From Rhizobium leucaenae USDA 9039 (lineage in GTDB: Bacteria > Pseudomonadota > Alphaproteobacteria > Rhizobiales > Rhizobiaceae): DNA of 53,665 nt. Position numbers and translations under genes: made by a program. The stretch covers positions 1-53,665 of the forward strand of contig NZ_AUFB01000026.1 in the NCBI RefSeq assembly GCF_000426285.1. The letters are read 5' to 3'. Under the pieces are notes generated by a model, which worked only from the letters and a program-made list of their open reading frames with translations, was not told where the DNA came from and made no database searches. This document shows, one piece after another, positions 36,290 through 45,350 of this stretch; position 1 is the first letter of the stretch; every line of letters starts with the position of its first letter.

Positions 36290-37246
36290 ATGCTCAAGCG
36301 CATTCAAGTGAGTCAGCTCCGGGTCGGCATGTTCATCAACGACATGGAGTTCGCGACTCAGCTTGATGCTGTGCTATTCAAGCCTTTTCTAGTCTCAACG
36401 GGAGATGATGTCAGAAGGCTTGCTAGAGGACATCTAAGAAGCGTCGTCATCGACATTGCCAAGGGCATAGATGTTGCAGAAGTGTCACAAGGCAACGGTC
36501 CGGCAAGGTCCGAGGCGCAGTTGTTGAGCATCTTTTCGCACGTTGAGATCAGCCGCGCGCGGCAATCCATTCAGGATGTCGAACCGCATCTTCGTCATGT
36601 GCTGGAGGATGCCCGCGTGAACGGTTGTTTCGCAGGGGAGGCGGCAAGCACAGCGGTTGAGCGCATCATGTTGGAGACGCTCGACAACGCCGGCGCGCTG
36701 ATTGCTGTCGCCAAGCTGAAGGAGAAGGACGAGATCACTTTTCTTCACTCGCTTGCGGTCAGCGCCTTAATGATCGCATTCGGGCGCGGTCTCGGCCATA
36801 AGGAAGATGATGTGCGGGTTCTCGGCCTCGGCGGTCTCGTACACGATCTCGGAAAGATAGTCATTCCTGATGAAATTCTAAACAAACCAGGGAAACTCAC
36901 CGCCGAGGAGATGGACCTTGTGCGCGCTCATCCTCAAAAGGGTTACGAGATGGTGGCGAAAGCAGGCTCCGCGCCAACTGAAGTGCTCGATATCGTCCGT
37001 TTCCACCATGAGCGATACGACGGCGGTGGCTATCCCGATGGCCTTTCAGGCAGGAAGATCCCTTACGTTGCACGCGTTGCTGCCATCTGTGACGTCTATG
37101 AAGCGCTTACAACCATCCGCCCCTACAAGCCGGCATTCTCACAGGCTGAAGCCATCAATATGTTGATGAACTCTGCCGGAGATTTCGATCAGAAGCTCCT
37201 GTCGGCGTTCGTCTCGAAGATGGTCATCAATGGAACGCTGCATTGA
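36290..37246 (+). CDS. HD-GYP domain protein, probable cyclic di-GMP phosphodiesterase
   Basis: A 318-residue cytoplasmic protein. The N-terminal 130 residues are DUF3391-like (MLKRIQVSQLRVGMFIND). The HD-GYP domain follows: H153 (FLHSL), the HD pair H185-D186 (VHDLGKIVIPDEIL), H214 (RAHPQKG), H239-H240 (RFHHERYDGGGYPDGL) and the GYP triad at 247-249. Metal-binding and GYP residues are intact, so it should hydrolyse cyclic di-GMP. It is alone with no obvious partner. The upstream gap 36041-36289 shows no gene. Confidence 0.93.
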   Translation: MLKRIQVSQLRVGMFINDMEFATQLDAVLFKPFLVSTGDDVRRLARGHLRSVVIDIAKGIDVAEVSQGNGPARSEAQLLSIFSHVEISRARQSIQDVEPHLRHVLEDARVNGCFAGEAASTAVERIMLETLDNAGALIAVAKLKEKDEITFLHSLAVSALMIAFGRGLGHKEDDVRVLGLGGLVHDLGKIVIPDEILNKPGKLTAEEMDLVRAHPQKGYEMVAKAGSAPTEVLDIVRFHHERYDGGGYPDGLSGRKIPYVARVAAICDVYEALTTIRPYKPAFSQAEAINMLMNSAGDFDQKLLSAFVSKMVINGTLH

Positions 37247-37346
37247 CCAAAGCGAAGGGCTGTTCACGCCACCGCCACGTTGGTTATGCGAAGTAATTGC
37301 ACCCCCGTCGTAGGGATCACGGCCGCTATCGGCGACCATTGTAAAA

Positions 37347-37624
37347 ATGAAAGGAACAACGATGCGATTGGATCAGCACGATTTCGAAGGCAACCCCTAT
37401 GGGTTCATTCGAAATCTTGGACATAACGACGGTTTGCTGTCGTTGATCAATGCGTTTGAAAGCGGATTCGCAAGTTCCATAAATCAGACTATGCCAGATC
37501 TGACGCCTAAGTCATTGATAATGTGGGACGCGACACGAAAACGGCGGTTCGATTCCCTTCAAGAGCAAGGGGCAGTGCATTACACGTTCCATCCTTGGAA
37601 TCTGCTTGGCGTGGGTGTTCTACT
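37347..37624 (+). CDS. Hypothetical protein, probably truncated at the yhcG junction
   Basis: From ATG 37347 or 37362 (MRLDQHDFEGNPYGFIRNLG) the frame encodes about 90 residues of unknown function. After about 37625 it continues only as the antisense of the DUF1016 gene, so the natural 3' end is probably missing. No known domain was recognised; composition is normal for a cytoplasmic protein. Treat as a fragment. Confidence 0.35.
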
Positions 37625-38929
37625 TCACGATAACTGTCTATCGCGGATCGCTCGGAGCTCGGCAAGGAATGCTGTCGCAATTTCGGTTGCTTCGGATGCA
37701 TCGGCAGGGGCAACATCCAATCCGTGGGCAGCGCGGTTCATGATCTGCAGGGCACTCCGAAACCGATCTGCCGTTTGGGGAATCATGCCAAGACGGTGCA
37801 ACTCCGCCAGCATTGGTCCAAGAGCCAGCGGGCGCTCGGCATCCGCCTGATCCGCCACAAGCAATCGTATTTCGCGCTCAACCTCCATGCGTAGCTTCAC
37901 AAGCGCCATCAACGGGAATTCGCGTGCAAATTCCGCTTCTGTCGGCAGCTCTGTCTGCAAGGGCTCGGGAAGGGCGGCAGAGAGCCGGTATTCGGCAACA
38001 CCCATCGGCTTCGTTGAATCTCGAAGCGCGTATTCGACAATCAACTCATTCTTCCCCTTGCATAGGATGATACCTATGCTCGGAGCGTCGGACTCGTGAC
38101 GGAGCAGGTCATCGACTGCGGAGAGATAGAAGTTCATCTTACCGGCAAATTCGGGCTTAAAGTCCTCGATCTTCAACTCGACGACGACGAAGCAGCGCAA
38201 CCGCAAGTGATAGAACAGAAGGTCCAGATAGTAGTCCTGGCCACCAATCTCGAGGGGATGCTGGCTGCCGACGAACGCAAAGCCTTTACCGAGCTCAAGG
38301 ATCAGAGAGCGTAGGTGCTCGAGCAATCCTTGCTCCAGTTCGCGCTCCGACATCGCGGGGCCGAGAGCGAGAAAATCAAAACTGTACGGGTCTTTGATCA
38401 GTTCCTGGGCGAGTTCAGACTGTGGTGCGGGCAGTGTTCGAGCGAAATTGGTCAGAGCCTTTCCCTGCCGACGATGAAGTCCGCTTTCGATTTGATGCAC
38501 GAGGACGTTGCGGCTCCATCCGTGTTCTACTGCCTAGCGCGCGTACCAGAGACGCTCTTCAGAATCCTTCAGCATCTCGATGAGCTTGACGTTATGGCCC
38601 CAGGGCAAATGTGCAACAAGCTGTTGCACGATTTCCTCGTTTGGGAATGCCTCAGCAAAGGCACGTATATATTTGAGGTTTCGAGGCGAAAGGCCAGTCA
38701 TTTCTGGAAAATCGCGCCCGAGGTCTGCTGCCAGCCGATCAATCACGCGGGCTCCCCAACCTTCCGCCGCCTGGCGGGCGAGGATGTCACGGCCGATGCT
38801 CCAATAGAGCGTGATCAGTTCTTGGTTGACAGCAACGGCCGCCTTGAGCCGAGCCGCTCGGATTCTTTCCTTGAGCTCTGCGAGTAGGGATACGTAACTA
38901 CCATCTGGTGCAGGGATAAGGGTCGTCAT
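37625..38929 (-). pseudogene. DUF1016/YhcG-type PDDEXK nuclease, interrupted by an amber codon
   Basis: The two frames together make one protein of about 434 residues. The N-terminal domain (DUF1016_N) starts at ATG 38929 (MTTLIPAPDGSYVSLLAEL) and contains WSIGRDILARQ, GWGARVIDRLAADL and LSPRNLKYIRAFAEAFP. The C-terminal PDDEXK domain has DPYSFDFLAL, GGQDYYLDLLFYHLRLRCFV with VVELKIEDFKP and catalytic-type D and ExK residues. They are in the same frame: LWYAR is followed by TAG at 38534-38536 and then AVEHGWSRNVLVHQIES. A single C-to-T change of a CAG codon would do this. The 3' half could restart at GTG 38500. Family members are tied to restriction and anti-plasmid defence or DNA repair. Confidence 0.85.
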
Positions 38930-39041
38930 ATGGTGAGTCTTTACCAGCTGCCGCCCCAAAAAGCTTCATTTCATTTCAGCCGAGCCGAGCGGTTTACAAA
39001 TTCTTGGAAACACAACAGTTTCGCCCAGAAGATGGGATTCC

Positions 39042-39063
39042 GGTTCGAATCCCATCAACTGCA
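39042..39063 (+). repeat. Left copy of a 22-base T-arm-like direct repeat
   Basis: Reads GGTTCGAATCCCATCAACTG then CA. It differs at two positions from the copy at 47794-47815. The GGTTCGAATCC core looks like the T-arm of a tRNA, but no full tRNA fold could be built around it. Confidence 0.6.
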
Positions 39064-39088
39064 TGCAAAGGTAAGCGCCGTCGCTCCC

Positions 39089-39106
39089 GCACCTTGACCA
39101 AGGTGC
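39089..39106. repeat. Perfect eight-base hairpin
   Basis: GCACCTTG (39089-39096), loop AC, CAAGGTGC (39099-39106). A terminator role is possible but no clear T-run follows. Confidence 0.4.
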
Positions 39107-39234
39107 TTTGGGTAGTTTCGATGATTGCCGCCTCGGCAACGAAGTCTCAGCGCCGCCAGTGAGCCGTTGAGGCGACTAGCGTCTTACCGCAATATTTAAG
39201 TGCTTCCCATCCCATTCACGGTGCGTCCAGGGGT

Positions 39235-39744
39235 TCAGGCGAGTTGAGCGAGGATGTTGTCGACGACGCTTGGGACCGTACCCGCTGTGTCGATATCTAT
39301 GCCAACGGGAAGATATTCGCGGGTATGATGGTAGCGCAGTACCAGCTGCCGCTCGGCCCGGTCGAAACCTGGCTCATTCGGTCGCCCATCTAATCGTCCG
39401 TTCAACGTCTCAACGTCTACGTCGAGCACAAAAACCTTGTCGAATAAGTCCAGGAATTTATGGGAATTGCGCGAGCCGCCACAGAAGAAGGTTGCAGGAT
39501 GGCTGGTGTCGGCAGCAATGGCCCGGACCTTGTCAACGGGCCAAATCCAGTGCGCGTATTCCCAAACGATGCGATCCTCGCCTTCGGGTGGTCCTGGCAG
39601 TGCCTTGCCTGTTTCGGGGTCGCCGACATAGGCCAAGACCCGGTCACCATGGACGACATGGTAACCCCGCCGCTCCAGTTCGGTAGCGACAGACGTTTTT
39701 CCAGTGCCGGAACCGCCTTCGATCAGATAGTTCTTGATTCCCAT
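39235..39744 (-). CDS. P-loop kinase-like ATPase
   Basis: A 169-residue single-domain ATPase with Walker A EGGSGTGKTSVATELERRG at the N-terminus, followed by DRVLAYVGDPETG, a Walker B-like VFVLDVDVETL near 107 and a LID-like RLDGRPNEPGFDRAERQ. It is of the size and type of small nucleoside/nucleotide or sugar kinases that act alone. Substrate unknown. Start ATG at 39744 is clear. It lies at the left of the repeat-bracketed segment. Confidence 0.8.
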   Translation of the reverse strand: MGIKNYLIEGGSGTGKTSVATELERRGYHVVHGDRVLAYVGDPETGKALPGPPEGEDRIVWEYAHWIWPVDKVRAIAADTSHPATFFCGGSRNSHKFLDLFDKVFVLDVDVETLNGRLDGRPNEPGFDRAERQLVLRYHHTREYLPVGIDIDTAGTVPSVVDNILAQLA

Positions 39745-39861
39745 GGGCGCCGTTTATCATGTCGTTCAATCCGGCGAGAAGAGAACTCTGTCTGAGGAAC
39801 GCTCAATCGACCGCTTCACCGCGGAACATCAGTTACCCACAAGCGTGCACATTGCGTGATT

Positions 39862-40266
39862 TTATGAACCATTCCCCGGCGATTGCACAGAAAGGTAGCT
39901 CATAGGAACGAGGCGAGTGTGCAGATCGGGGCCATCCGATTGACCAGGATCATAGAAGACGCCGTTATCGGCATCGTAAAGGATAAAGTGGTCTCCTTCG
40001 ACATGGACTATCGCCACTCCCTGAACATCGGCCCAGCTCTTTGCCTCTCGTAATCCCCCAGATTGCCAGCCCAACTCGCTTAGGACACCGCGCAGTTCTT
40101 TCCACGTTGTGTAATGTTTAGACTGACCCTCCCAATCGATCATGCTGGCAATCTGATCGTACGGTTTGCCCGTCAGCATCTGCAATACAAAAATGCCGCA
40201 GCCGTCATCCCTTGGGCATTGGGTGAAGAATTTAAAGCGAACTTTCCCGGTTGCAGGTCGAGCCAA
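39862..40266 (-). CDS. Small papain-like/C39-like protein, possible cysteine peptidase
   Basis: A 134-residue protein starting at TTG 40266 with AGGAAC ahead of it; an upstream stop in frame excludes a longer form. It has a Cys-His-Asp set of the C39/papain type: CPRDDGCGIFVLQMLTG (C23), VHVEGDHFILYDAD (H93) and VFYDPG (D106). Peptidases of this fold cut after double glycines or act as deamidases or toxins. It has no signal peptide or membrane span and no ABC partner, so it may be a free-standing cytoplasmic hydrolase or an effector. Prediction from motif only. Confidence 0.6.
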   Translation of the reverse strand: MARPATGKVRFKFFTQCPRDDGCGIFVLQMLTGKPYDQIASMIDWEGQSKHYTTWKELRGVLSELGWQSGGLREAKSWADVQGVAIVHVEGDHFILYDADNGVFYDPGQSDGPDLHTRLVPMSYLSVQSPGNGS

Positions 40267-40302
40267 TATTCAGTTCCTACTATTACCCGTTAGAACGCGC
40301 AG

Positions 40303-40503
40303 TCAGATCAGCAGCCGCACTAAGGCGTCCTCATCCTTCACCCCATGCTGAAAGGACTGGATGATCCGACTGGCTAGCTCCTCGCGCTCGGTATCAGTCG
40401 TGATCTGCTTTGCCGCGATGACGTGGTCATAGACCCTTTGACAAAGGGCAACGTCAGCGTCTTTCAAGGCGTTTTGCCCCAGTGGAATCTGTAATGGGAT
40501 CAT
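40303..40503 (-). CDS. Small hypothetical protein
   Basis: A 66-residue protein with start ATG 40503 after GAGGG, beginning MIPLQIPLGQNALKDADVAL. Composition is that of a small helical cytoplasmic protein (IITTDTEREELASRIIQSFQ-like middle). No function known; similar small proteins are widespread in rhizobia. Confidence 0.6.
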   Translation of the reverse strand: MIPLQIPLGQNALKDADVALCQRVYDHVIAAKQITTDTEREELASRIIQSFQHGVKDEDALVRLLI

Positions 40504-40663
40504 CGTTGCCCTCACTTTCCGAGCGCAAGGGTAGGGCGAAGACGACCAGGTTCAAGCGTTCGACGACTGCAATACGAAAATCGGCCGGGCTGTGTTCCGG
40601 ATTGCAAAAGGTCCGCCACGGGCAACGAACGTTAGGAGATGATGATCGGTCAGCCAATGCTGT

Positions 40664-41113
40664 CTATCCCAGATGCCGTTTGATCAGCTTGATCAAGGCC
40701 TCAGCGGTGTAGGGCTTCTGCAACCACCCGATTGGCGAGGCTGCCGAGCCTCTTTCGCGGGTTTTGGCGTCTGCGTGCGCGGAAGCAAAAATCGAGCGGA
40801 TGCCCAGCTTTGTAAACAATTCAATCGCGGCCTGGACACCGTCTTTGCGGCCGGCCAGTCGAATGTCCATGATCGCAAGATCTGGGCGGTCTGATTCTGC
40901 CTTGGAAATTGCCTCATCGGCCGTCACTGCGATGCCGGTGACTTCAAAGCCTGCATCGCGAAGACGATGTTCGATCTCCAGTGCTATGAGATATTCGTCT
41001 TCGACGATAAGGATCCGTGTCGGCTTTTCCGCACCCGCAACCTGTTTGGCGGCCTCGAAGGATCCGGGGGCGGAGCTAGCATAGTTTTTGACGGGTGGGT
41101 AGAGCGCGCTCAT
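40664..41113 (-). CDS. Single-domain response regulator
   Basis: A 149-residue receiver-only regulator. The acidic pocket is E38-D39 (IVEDEYLIALEIEHRL), the phosphoacceptor is D83 (LAIMDIRLAG) and the conserved Lys is K133 (WLQKPYTAEAL). There is no output domain, so it probably acts by protein contact or as a phosphorelay step. Its ATG overlaps the kinase stop (ATGA), so the kinase at 41110-42549 is its partner. A 30-residue N-terminal tail precedes the receiver fold. Confidence 0.93.
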   Translation of the reverse strand: MSALYPPVKNYASSAPGSFEAAKQVAGAEKPTRILIVEDEYLIALEIEHRLRDAGFEVTGIAVTADEAISKAESDRPDLAIMDIRLAGRKDGVQAAIELFTKLGIRSIFASAHADAKTRERGSAASPIGWLQKPYTAEALIKLIKRHLG

Positions 41114-42549
41114 AAATCAAGATTGCTTTCCGGTTGGAATTGGCCGGGGAAGCGAACGGTGCATCGTGCACCGGGACCGGGAGCGACCGAAAACGAGCCC
41201 CGTAGTTGCCGAACTAGTCCAGCGACGAGACCGGTTCCGGACGAACGCCGCCCCGTGACCTTGAAATTGAAGCCCGGGCCATTGTCGCGCACCGTCAGCA
41301 GGAAGTCGCCATCCAATTGTTTGAGCGAAATCCAAATTTCGCAATTGCCTGCCTCGTCACAGCCGTGCTTTGCCGCATTTGTCAGGAGTTCGTTCAGAAT
41401 GAGAGCGAGAGGCATAGTAACGTCGTTCGCCAAGCTTCCTGCGTCGACGTCGATATGGAGAGCGACATTTTCTGAAAACGCTTGTCTTGCGCTGTCGCAC
41501 ACAGCGTTTACGAAATTCTTCGCATCCACCTCGGAGCGGCCATGCTCGGTATAAAGAGCGTGCTGCGCGGCAGCCATGGCGCCAACGCGCTGAGCTGCAT
41601 CACCCAGAACAATGCGCGCCTCCCGGCTGTCACTCTCGCGCTCCGCCGAACGGAGCAAAGCGCAGAGCATCATCATGTTGTTTTTGACGCGATGGTTGAG
41701 CTCGTCGAGGAAGACGCGCTGATTGGACTTTGCCAACTTGCGGTCGCTGATGTCCACGAGCATGTTTACCGCCCCTGTTAGTTCGCCGTCGTCGTTGCGC
41801 ATCGGTGTTGGGAAGGGAAGGAACGGAAACATCGAGCCGTCGGGCCGCTGAGCCATGGCCTCCACGCCGCGAATGGGGCGATTTTCCCTAAGAGCGATTG
41901 CCATCGGGCATTCTTTATGCGGCAGTGGCTGCCCATCGGCAGTGAACAGCCGAAAAGTTACACACCATTCGTCCTCACCGACGATCGGCTCTCTGCCGGC
42001 TAATTCGGCTGCCGCATGGTTGAAATATGTGATCTTGCCGCGGGCGTCCGTCGTGTAGACGGCGGCCGGAAGCGCTTCAAGCACCTGGCGCATTTCTTCG
42101 TCCTTGCGCGCCAGCTGGCGTCTTACATCGACAATCTCTGTAACATCGACCGTGAAGCAACGGGTGTTGATGAATTCGCCATTGCGGAACTGGGCGCTGG
42201 AGGTGGTCTCGACGTGCTTGATTGATCCATCGTTGGCTCGCATCCGGGCTGGGAAACGGACGAGCTTTTCGCCGGCCCTAAGGCGAGCAAGCATTTCGCT
42301 GATCGTGTCGGCGTCTATATGAAACTCGGAAATATGCCGACCGATATATTCGTCGGCGGCATAGCCGAGCAGATCCAGTTCTGCTTGGTTGGCGCGCAGG
42401 ATCGTGCCATCAGCGCCGATCAGATGCAGGGCAACAGCTCCGTTTTCAAAAAAGTCTTGGTAATCGTCAGGAAAAACATCAGTCTGAGAGACTATGGGAT
42501 TGCCACCCGCCAGCTCAATTTTGCCCATCCGTCCCCTCGCTTCCGTCAT
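41110..42549 (-). CDS. PAS sensor histidine kinase, HisKA_2/HWE type
   Basis: A 479-residue cytoplasmic kinase. Two PAS domains cover about 30-140 and 155-270 (GADGTILRANQAELDLLGY and VYTTDARGKITYFNHAA). The HisKA_2 dimerisation/phosphorylation segment is FLDELNHRVKNNMMMLCAL with H286. The ATPase domain has LILNELLTNAAKHG and LTVRDNGPGFNF. No membrane spans, so it senses a cytoplasmic or redox/light cue. It phosphorylates the receiver encoded at 40664-41113. The start at 42549 has weak support; ATG 42528 (MGKIELAGGN) is a good alternative. Confidence 0.92.
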   Translation of the reverse strand: MTEARGRMGKIELAGGNPIVSQTDVFPDDYQDFFENGAVALHLIGADGTILRANQAELDLLGYAADEYIGRHISEFHIDADTISEMLARLRAGEKLVRFPARMRANDGSIKHVETTSSAQFRNGEFINTRCFTVDVTEIVDVRRQLARKDEEMRQVLEALPAAVYTTDARGKITYFNHAAAELAGREPIVGEDEWCVTFRLFTADGQPLPHKECPMAIALRENRPIRGVEAMAQRPDGSMFPFLPFPTPMRNDDGELTGAVNMLVDISDRKLAKSNQRVFLDELNHRVKNNMMMLCALLRSAERESDSREARIVLGDAAQRVGAMAAAQHALYTEHGRSEVDAKNFVNAVCDSARQAFSENVALHIDVDAGSLANDVTMPLALILNELLTNAAKHGCDEAGNCEIWISLKQLDGDFLLTVRDNGPGFNFKVTGRRSSGTGLVAGLVRQLRGSFSVAPGPGARCTVRFPGQFQPESNLDL

Positions 42550-42725
42550 TGGCGTAGATTTAACTTTCCTAAACCCAGCCGAGCGCGCTTGGTTCCAACA
42601 TCAATGAGAAAGCATGACGAGGGCCATGGCTACGACCTATCACCCAGCCCGTTCTCCAACTGAAGATGGAGTCCTGACGGCATATTTCCGGAGAGGATTA
42701 GCTGTCGCGGTATCGGCGCCGGTTC

Positions 42726-42935
42726 CTATATGCGGCTTTTGCAAAACTCCGTCCGCAGGATCTTGATGATCTCGTGCCGCGAGCGCCCTTCCGCGTGTAG
42801 GTCTAGCACCCGTGCAACAAGGCCAGCGTGATCATGGGGAATTTTCAGCTCGTCACATGCGTCGGTGATGATCGATCGGAGCGTTTCGACGTCGTCGAGA
42901 TTAAGCGCGAAATCCGAGAACAGGCCCAATTCCAC
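42726..42935 (-). CDS. Small hypothetical protein
   Basis: A 69-residue frame starting at GTG 42935 with AGGAG immediately upstream (MELGLFSDFALNLDD, then DVETLRSIITDACDELKIPHD). It looks like the small helical proteins of unknown function found in rhizobia. The close spacing of the ribosome site makes the exact start uncertain. Confidence 0.5.
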   Translation of the reverse strand: MELGLFSDFALNLDDVETLRSIITDACDELKIPHDHAGLVARVLDLHAEGRSRHEIIKILRTEFCKSRI

Positions 42936-43083
42936 CTCCTCATCCGAGGGGCAGCATCATGCGTCTGCTAGCCGCAAGCTCCCACATCCGCATGATAATC
43001 GGAAGTTTTGTGCAGTCCAGTTAATTGAGCCGGCAAGGACGGGCGCCGTGCCGTAATTCCTGCCTTCACTGGCCATCTTCAAG

Positions 43084-43569
43084 TCAGTCGCCGCTCTCAA
43101 GATCGCGCAGGCGCGTAAACAGACCTTTTAACTCAGGCTCGCGTACGCGTCGCGCTGCTTCGGGGAGCGGCATCCATTCCGTCGTCCGCTGCCCATGCTC
43201 GGGGAAATTGTCGCCCTGGCTCTCAACAGCCAGGAGGTGGACCTGCACAAGTGAGGGAACGGACTTTCCGGCTTCGAGAACCTTCAAATAGGTGAAATAG
43301 CCGATTGGCTTCTTTTTGACCTTTCCTTTTATGCCGGCCTCTTCCCAGGCTTCTCGCTCGGCCGCTTCATGTGCTTTCAGCCCCTTGATCGGCCACCCCT
43401 TTGGGATCGTCCACCGTTGCGTTTCCCGGGTGGTGATCAAAAGGACCTCGATATGGCCCGCGCCATCGGGGCGATAGCAAATCGCCCCGACCTGCTCGGC
43501 CATATTGCCAGCCATCAACGCTTCTGTATGAGCAGCAAGCCGAGCAAGATGAGGTTGGCTCTTGTTCAT
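43084..43569 (-). CDS. NUDIX hydrolase
   Basis: A 161-residue NUDIX-family protein that should cleave nucleoside-diphosphate-linked compounds. The start is ATG 43567-43569; the open frame to 43728 adds residues unlike the family. The NUDIX fold runs from ICYRPDGAGHIEVLLITT to the box PKGWPIKGLKAHEAAEREAW, then EEAGI at about 76-80. The first Glu of the classical box is Leu here (L64), as in the DIPP-like rhizobial NUDIX group. Likely a diphosphoinositol- or dinucleotide-type hydrolase; substrate not known. Confidence 0.85.
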   Translation of the reverse strand: MNKSQPHLARLAAHTEALMAGNMAEQVGAICYRPDGAGHIEVLLITTRETQRWTIPKGWPIKGLKAHEAAEREAWEEAGIKGKVKKKPIGYFTYLKVLEAGKSVPSLVQVHLLAVESQGDNFPEHGQRTTEWMPLPEAARRVREPELKGLFTRLRDLESGD

Positions 43570-44229
43570 TGCACCTCGACGCGGTTCGCAAGCATGACGT
43601 TGGAACCCTGATACTAACAAAATTTTGCTGAGCATTAAACCAACGTATGGCCCGTGCCCGCGGGCCGTAACGTTAAGGAAAAGCGGCTTGTAGGATTGGG
43701 AGGATTCGACCAACTGGCTTTTAAACAAGCTTTTGCTGATTTATTATCGGTCCCATGGAACGTGTTCGCATCGACTTGTTCAGACACGGCTGGGCTTCTC
43801 TCGCTATGAGATACCCCAGCTCTTCGCGCATATTCCTGTCTCGCTCCGTCTCTTCGGGAGCTATGCCACACGCTGAAGCATGCGCCTCCTCGGTTCGCCC
43901 CCCGTGCCGCACGTGAGCTGCTGCGCACCACCCAAGTCCACCTTTGATAGTTGTTGGGCGTTAAGCGCTCCAGCATCGTTACTGCGTCCTGATGCGAGCT
44001 CGATCAAAGATCACCGGTTCGTCAGTCAGATGATGTCCCAGTGAATACAGCCAACCAGCCCGAAAATCTTGCTCGTACAGGCCGCGCCTCCGCCGGGGCT
44101 AGGCGGCGCATATTCATTCATCAGTCGCCGCCCCGATTATTTCAGCAAAACCTCATGGCCTAAGTAGCCATTCCTTGGAACCTTCTTCTCATTTGATGGT
44201 TGCAATGGACCACTTTTCGCGGGTGGAAA
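43570..44229. other. Stretch without a recognisable gene
   Basis: A frame on the minus strand (43635-43976) and one inside it (43721-43912) have no family pattern. Several short GC-rich repeats near 44080-44110. I see nothing to call. Confidence 0.45.
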
Positions 44230-44421
44230 ATGGTTGATTCAAAATATCGCGCAGTGAAGGATGGAAAGTCCTGGTCCGTTATAGATGCCAGAACGAGGGA
44301 CGTCGTCACCTACTCGGGCGTCGTTCTCGCCGGACTAAGCGAGAGTGTCGCGAAAGATCTGGCGGAGCTGCTCAACCTGAAACATCCTGACGACCGACCC
44401 CCCACGCCTCTGCCGCGGTGA
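44230..44421 (+). CDS. Small hypothetical protein
   Basis: A 63-residue protein from ATG 44230 (MVDSKYRAVKDGKSWSVIDA), with ARTRDVVTYSGVVLAGLSE and a Pro-rich end. An upstream ATG at 44200 gives a longer form. Typical of small rhizobial proteins of unknown role. Confidence 0.5.
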   Translation: MVDSKYRAVKDGKSWSVIDARTRDVVTYSGVVLAGLSESVAKDLAELLNLKHPDDRPPTPLPR

Positions 44422-44815
44422 CGCCACCTATTCAAACCCAACAAACAGGGTTCCGAACGCATGCTGCAATTGGAGGCGCTCGAGAAGATTCGAGAGCGAT
44501 CGATGACTTCTTACGATCAGGCTCGCCCTGACAAGGCGCACGAGCATCTTTCGGCCTTGAGGCCGGTGAGATTGCAATGCAGGAGTTCGAGGTCCGGCTG
44601 GCCCAAAGCTTGAAATAACCGTACCGGCTGTAACCATTGACGGGACCCCCTGAAGCCAGGAGGGACGTCGGACCAGCAAAAATGTTTGTCCGGTTTCACG
44701 AACATCGCGTCGTCAACGCCGGACAGAACGTGCCACAGGAGCAACCGGAGGAGTTCGCGCGCGCTGTCTCCTGAGGGTCCACGAGCAGATCAATTGAAGC
44801 CCAAGGAGGAACGAG
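44422..44815. other. Gap between two small genes
   Basis: A 51-codon plus-strand frame starts at 44461 (MLQLEALEKIRERSMTSYD) but has no known family, so it is not called. Nothing else seen. Confidence 0.4.
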
Positions 44816-45208
44816 ATGACCGCCCCACTTTCGGAATTGTATCAAGAATATATCGATTGCCTCAATAGCCGGGACTGGGACAATCTGGCGAACTACGTCG
44901 ATACCGAGGTCGCCTACAACGGAGAGATCGTCGGACTTGATGCGTATCAACAGGCGAGGGAGAAAGAGGCTCGTGATATCCCCGACCTGTACTACAAAAT
45001 CCGCATCCTGGTCTCCGACTACAATACGGTGGCGAGCCGCCTCGAATTTGACATCAGCCCGACCGGTGAGTTTCTCGGCCTTCCCGTCAATGGCCAGCGC
45101 GTGTCGTTCTGCGAAAACGTCTTTTACGAATATAAGGGCGGCAAGATTGTCCAGGTATGGTCGGTGCTCGACAAAGCCGCGATCGAGGCTCAGCTTTTCC
45201 TAAGGTAA
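44816..45208 (+). CDS. SnoaL-like (ester cyclase-type) protein
   Basis: A 130-residue protein of the NTF2-like SnoaL group. A strong AAGGAGGAACGAG site precedes the ATG. The fold is seen as YQEYIDCLNSRDWDNLANYVD, FDISPTGEFLGLPVNGQRV and NVFYEYKGGKIVQVWSVLDK. Such proteins bind small hydrophobic or polyketide-like ligands or act as ester cyclases and stress proteins. No biosynthetic genes are near, so the role is open. Confidence 0.85.
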   Translation: MTAPLSELYQEYIDCLNSRDWDNLANYVDTEVAYNGEIVGLDAYQQAREKEARDIPDLYYKIRILVSDYNTVASRLEFDISPTGEFLGLPVNGQRVSFCENVFYEYKGGKIVQVWSVLDKAAIEAQLFLR

Positions 45209-45350
45209 ACCAGACCGACTGCGACTAGGCTTTCCAGGGACGATGCCCTTGGCATCAGGTGCCACCGATGGAATCATGGGTTTCATCGTGGTCGACGACC
45301 GACGCTTCACAATCAACATTTTTCGGCATCGTTTCAGGACATGGTTCAGG

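Larger units (their letters stand above)
38960..39234. other. Gap upstream of the yhcG gene, with hairpins and a T-arm-like repeat
   Basis: No gene seen. It holds a perfect ten-base hairpin at 39031-39056 (GATGGGATTC / GAATCCCATC), a second hairpin at 39089-39106 (GCACCTTG / CAAGGTGC), and the left copy of the 22-base direct repeat. Confidence 0.55.

Noticed and set aside
38500..38540. Programmed read-through of the amber codon in yhcG
   Set aside because: No read-through context or pyrrolysine genes seen; a point mutation is simpler.
39000..39070. Complete tRNA gene
   Set aside because: Only the T-arm-like part and a hairpin are present; acceptor and anticodon arms could not be built.
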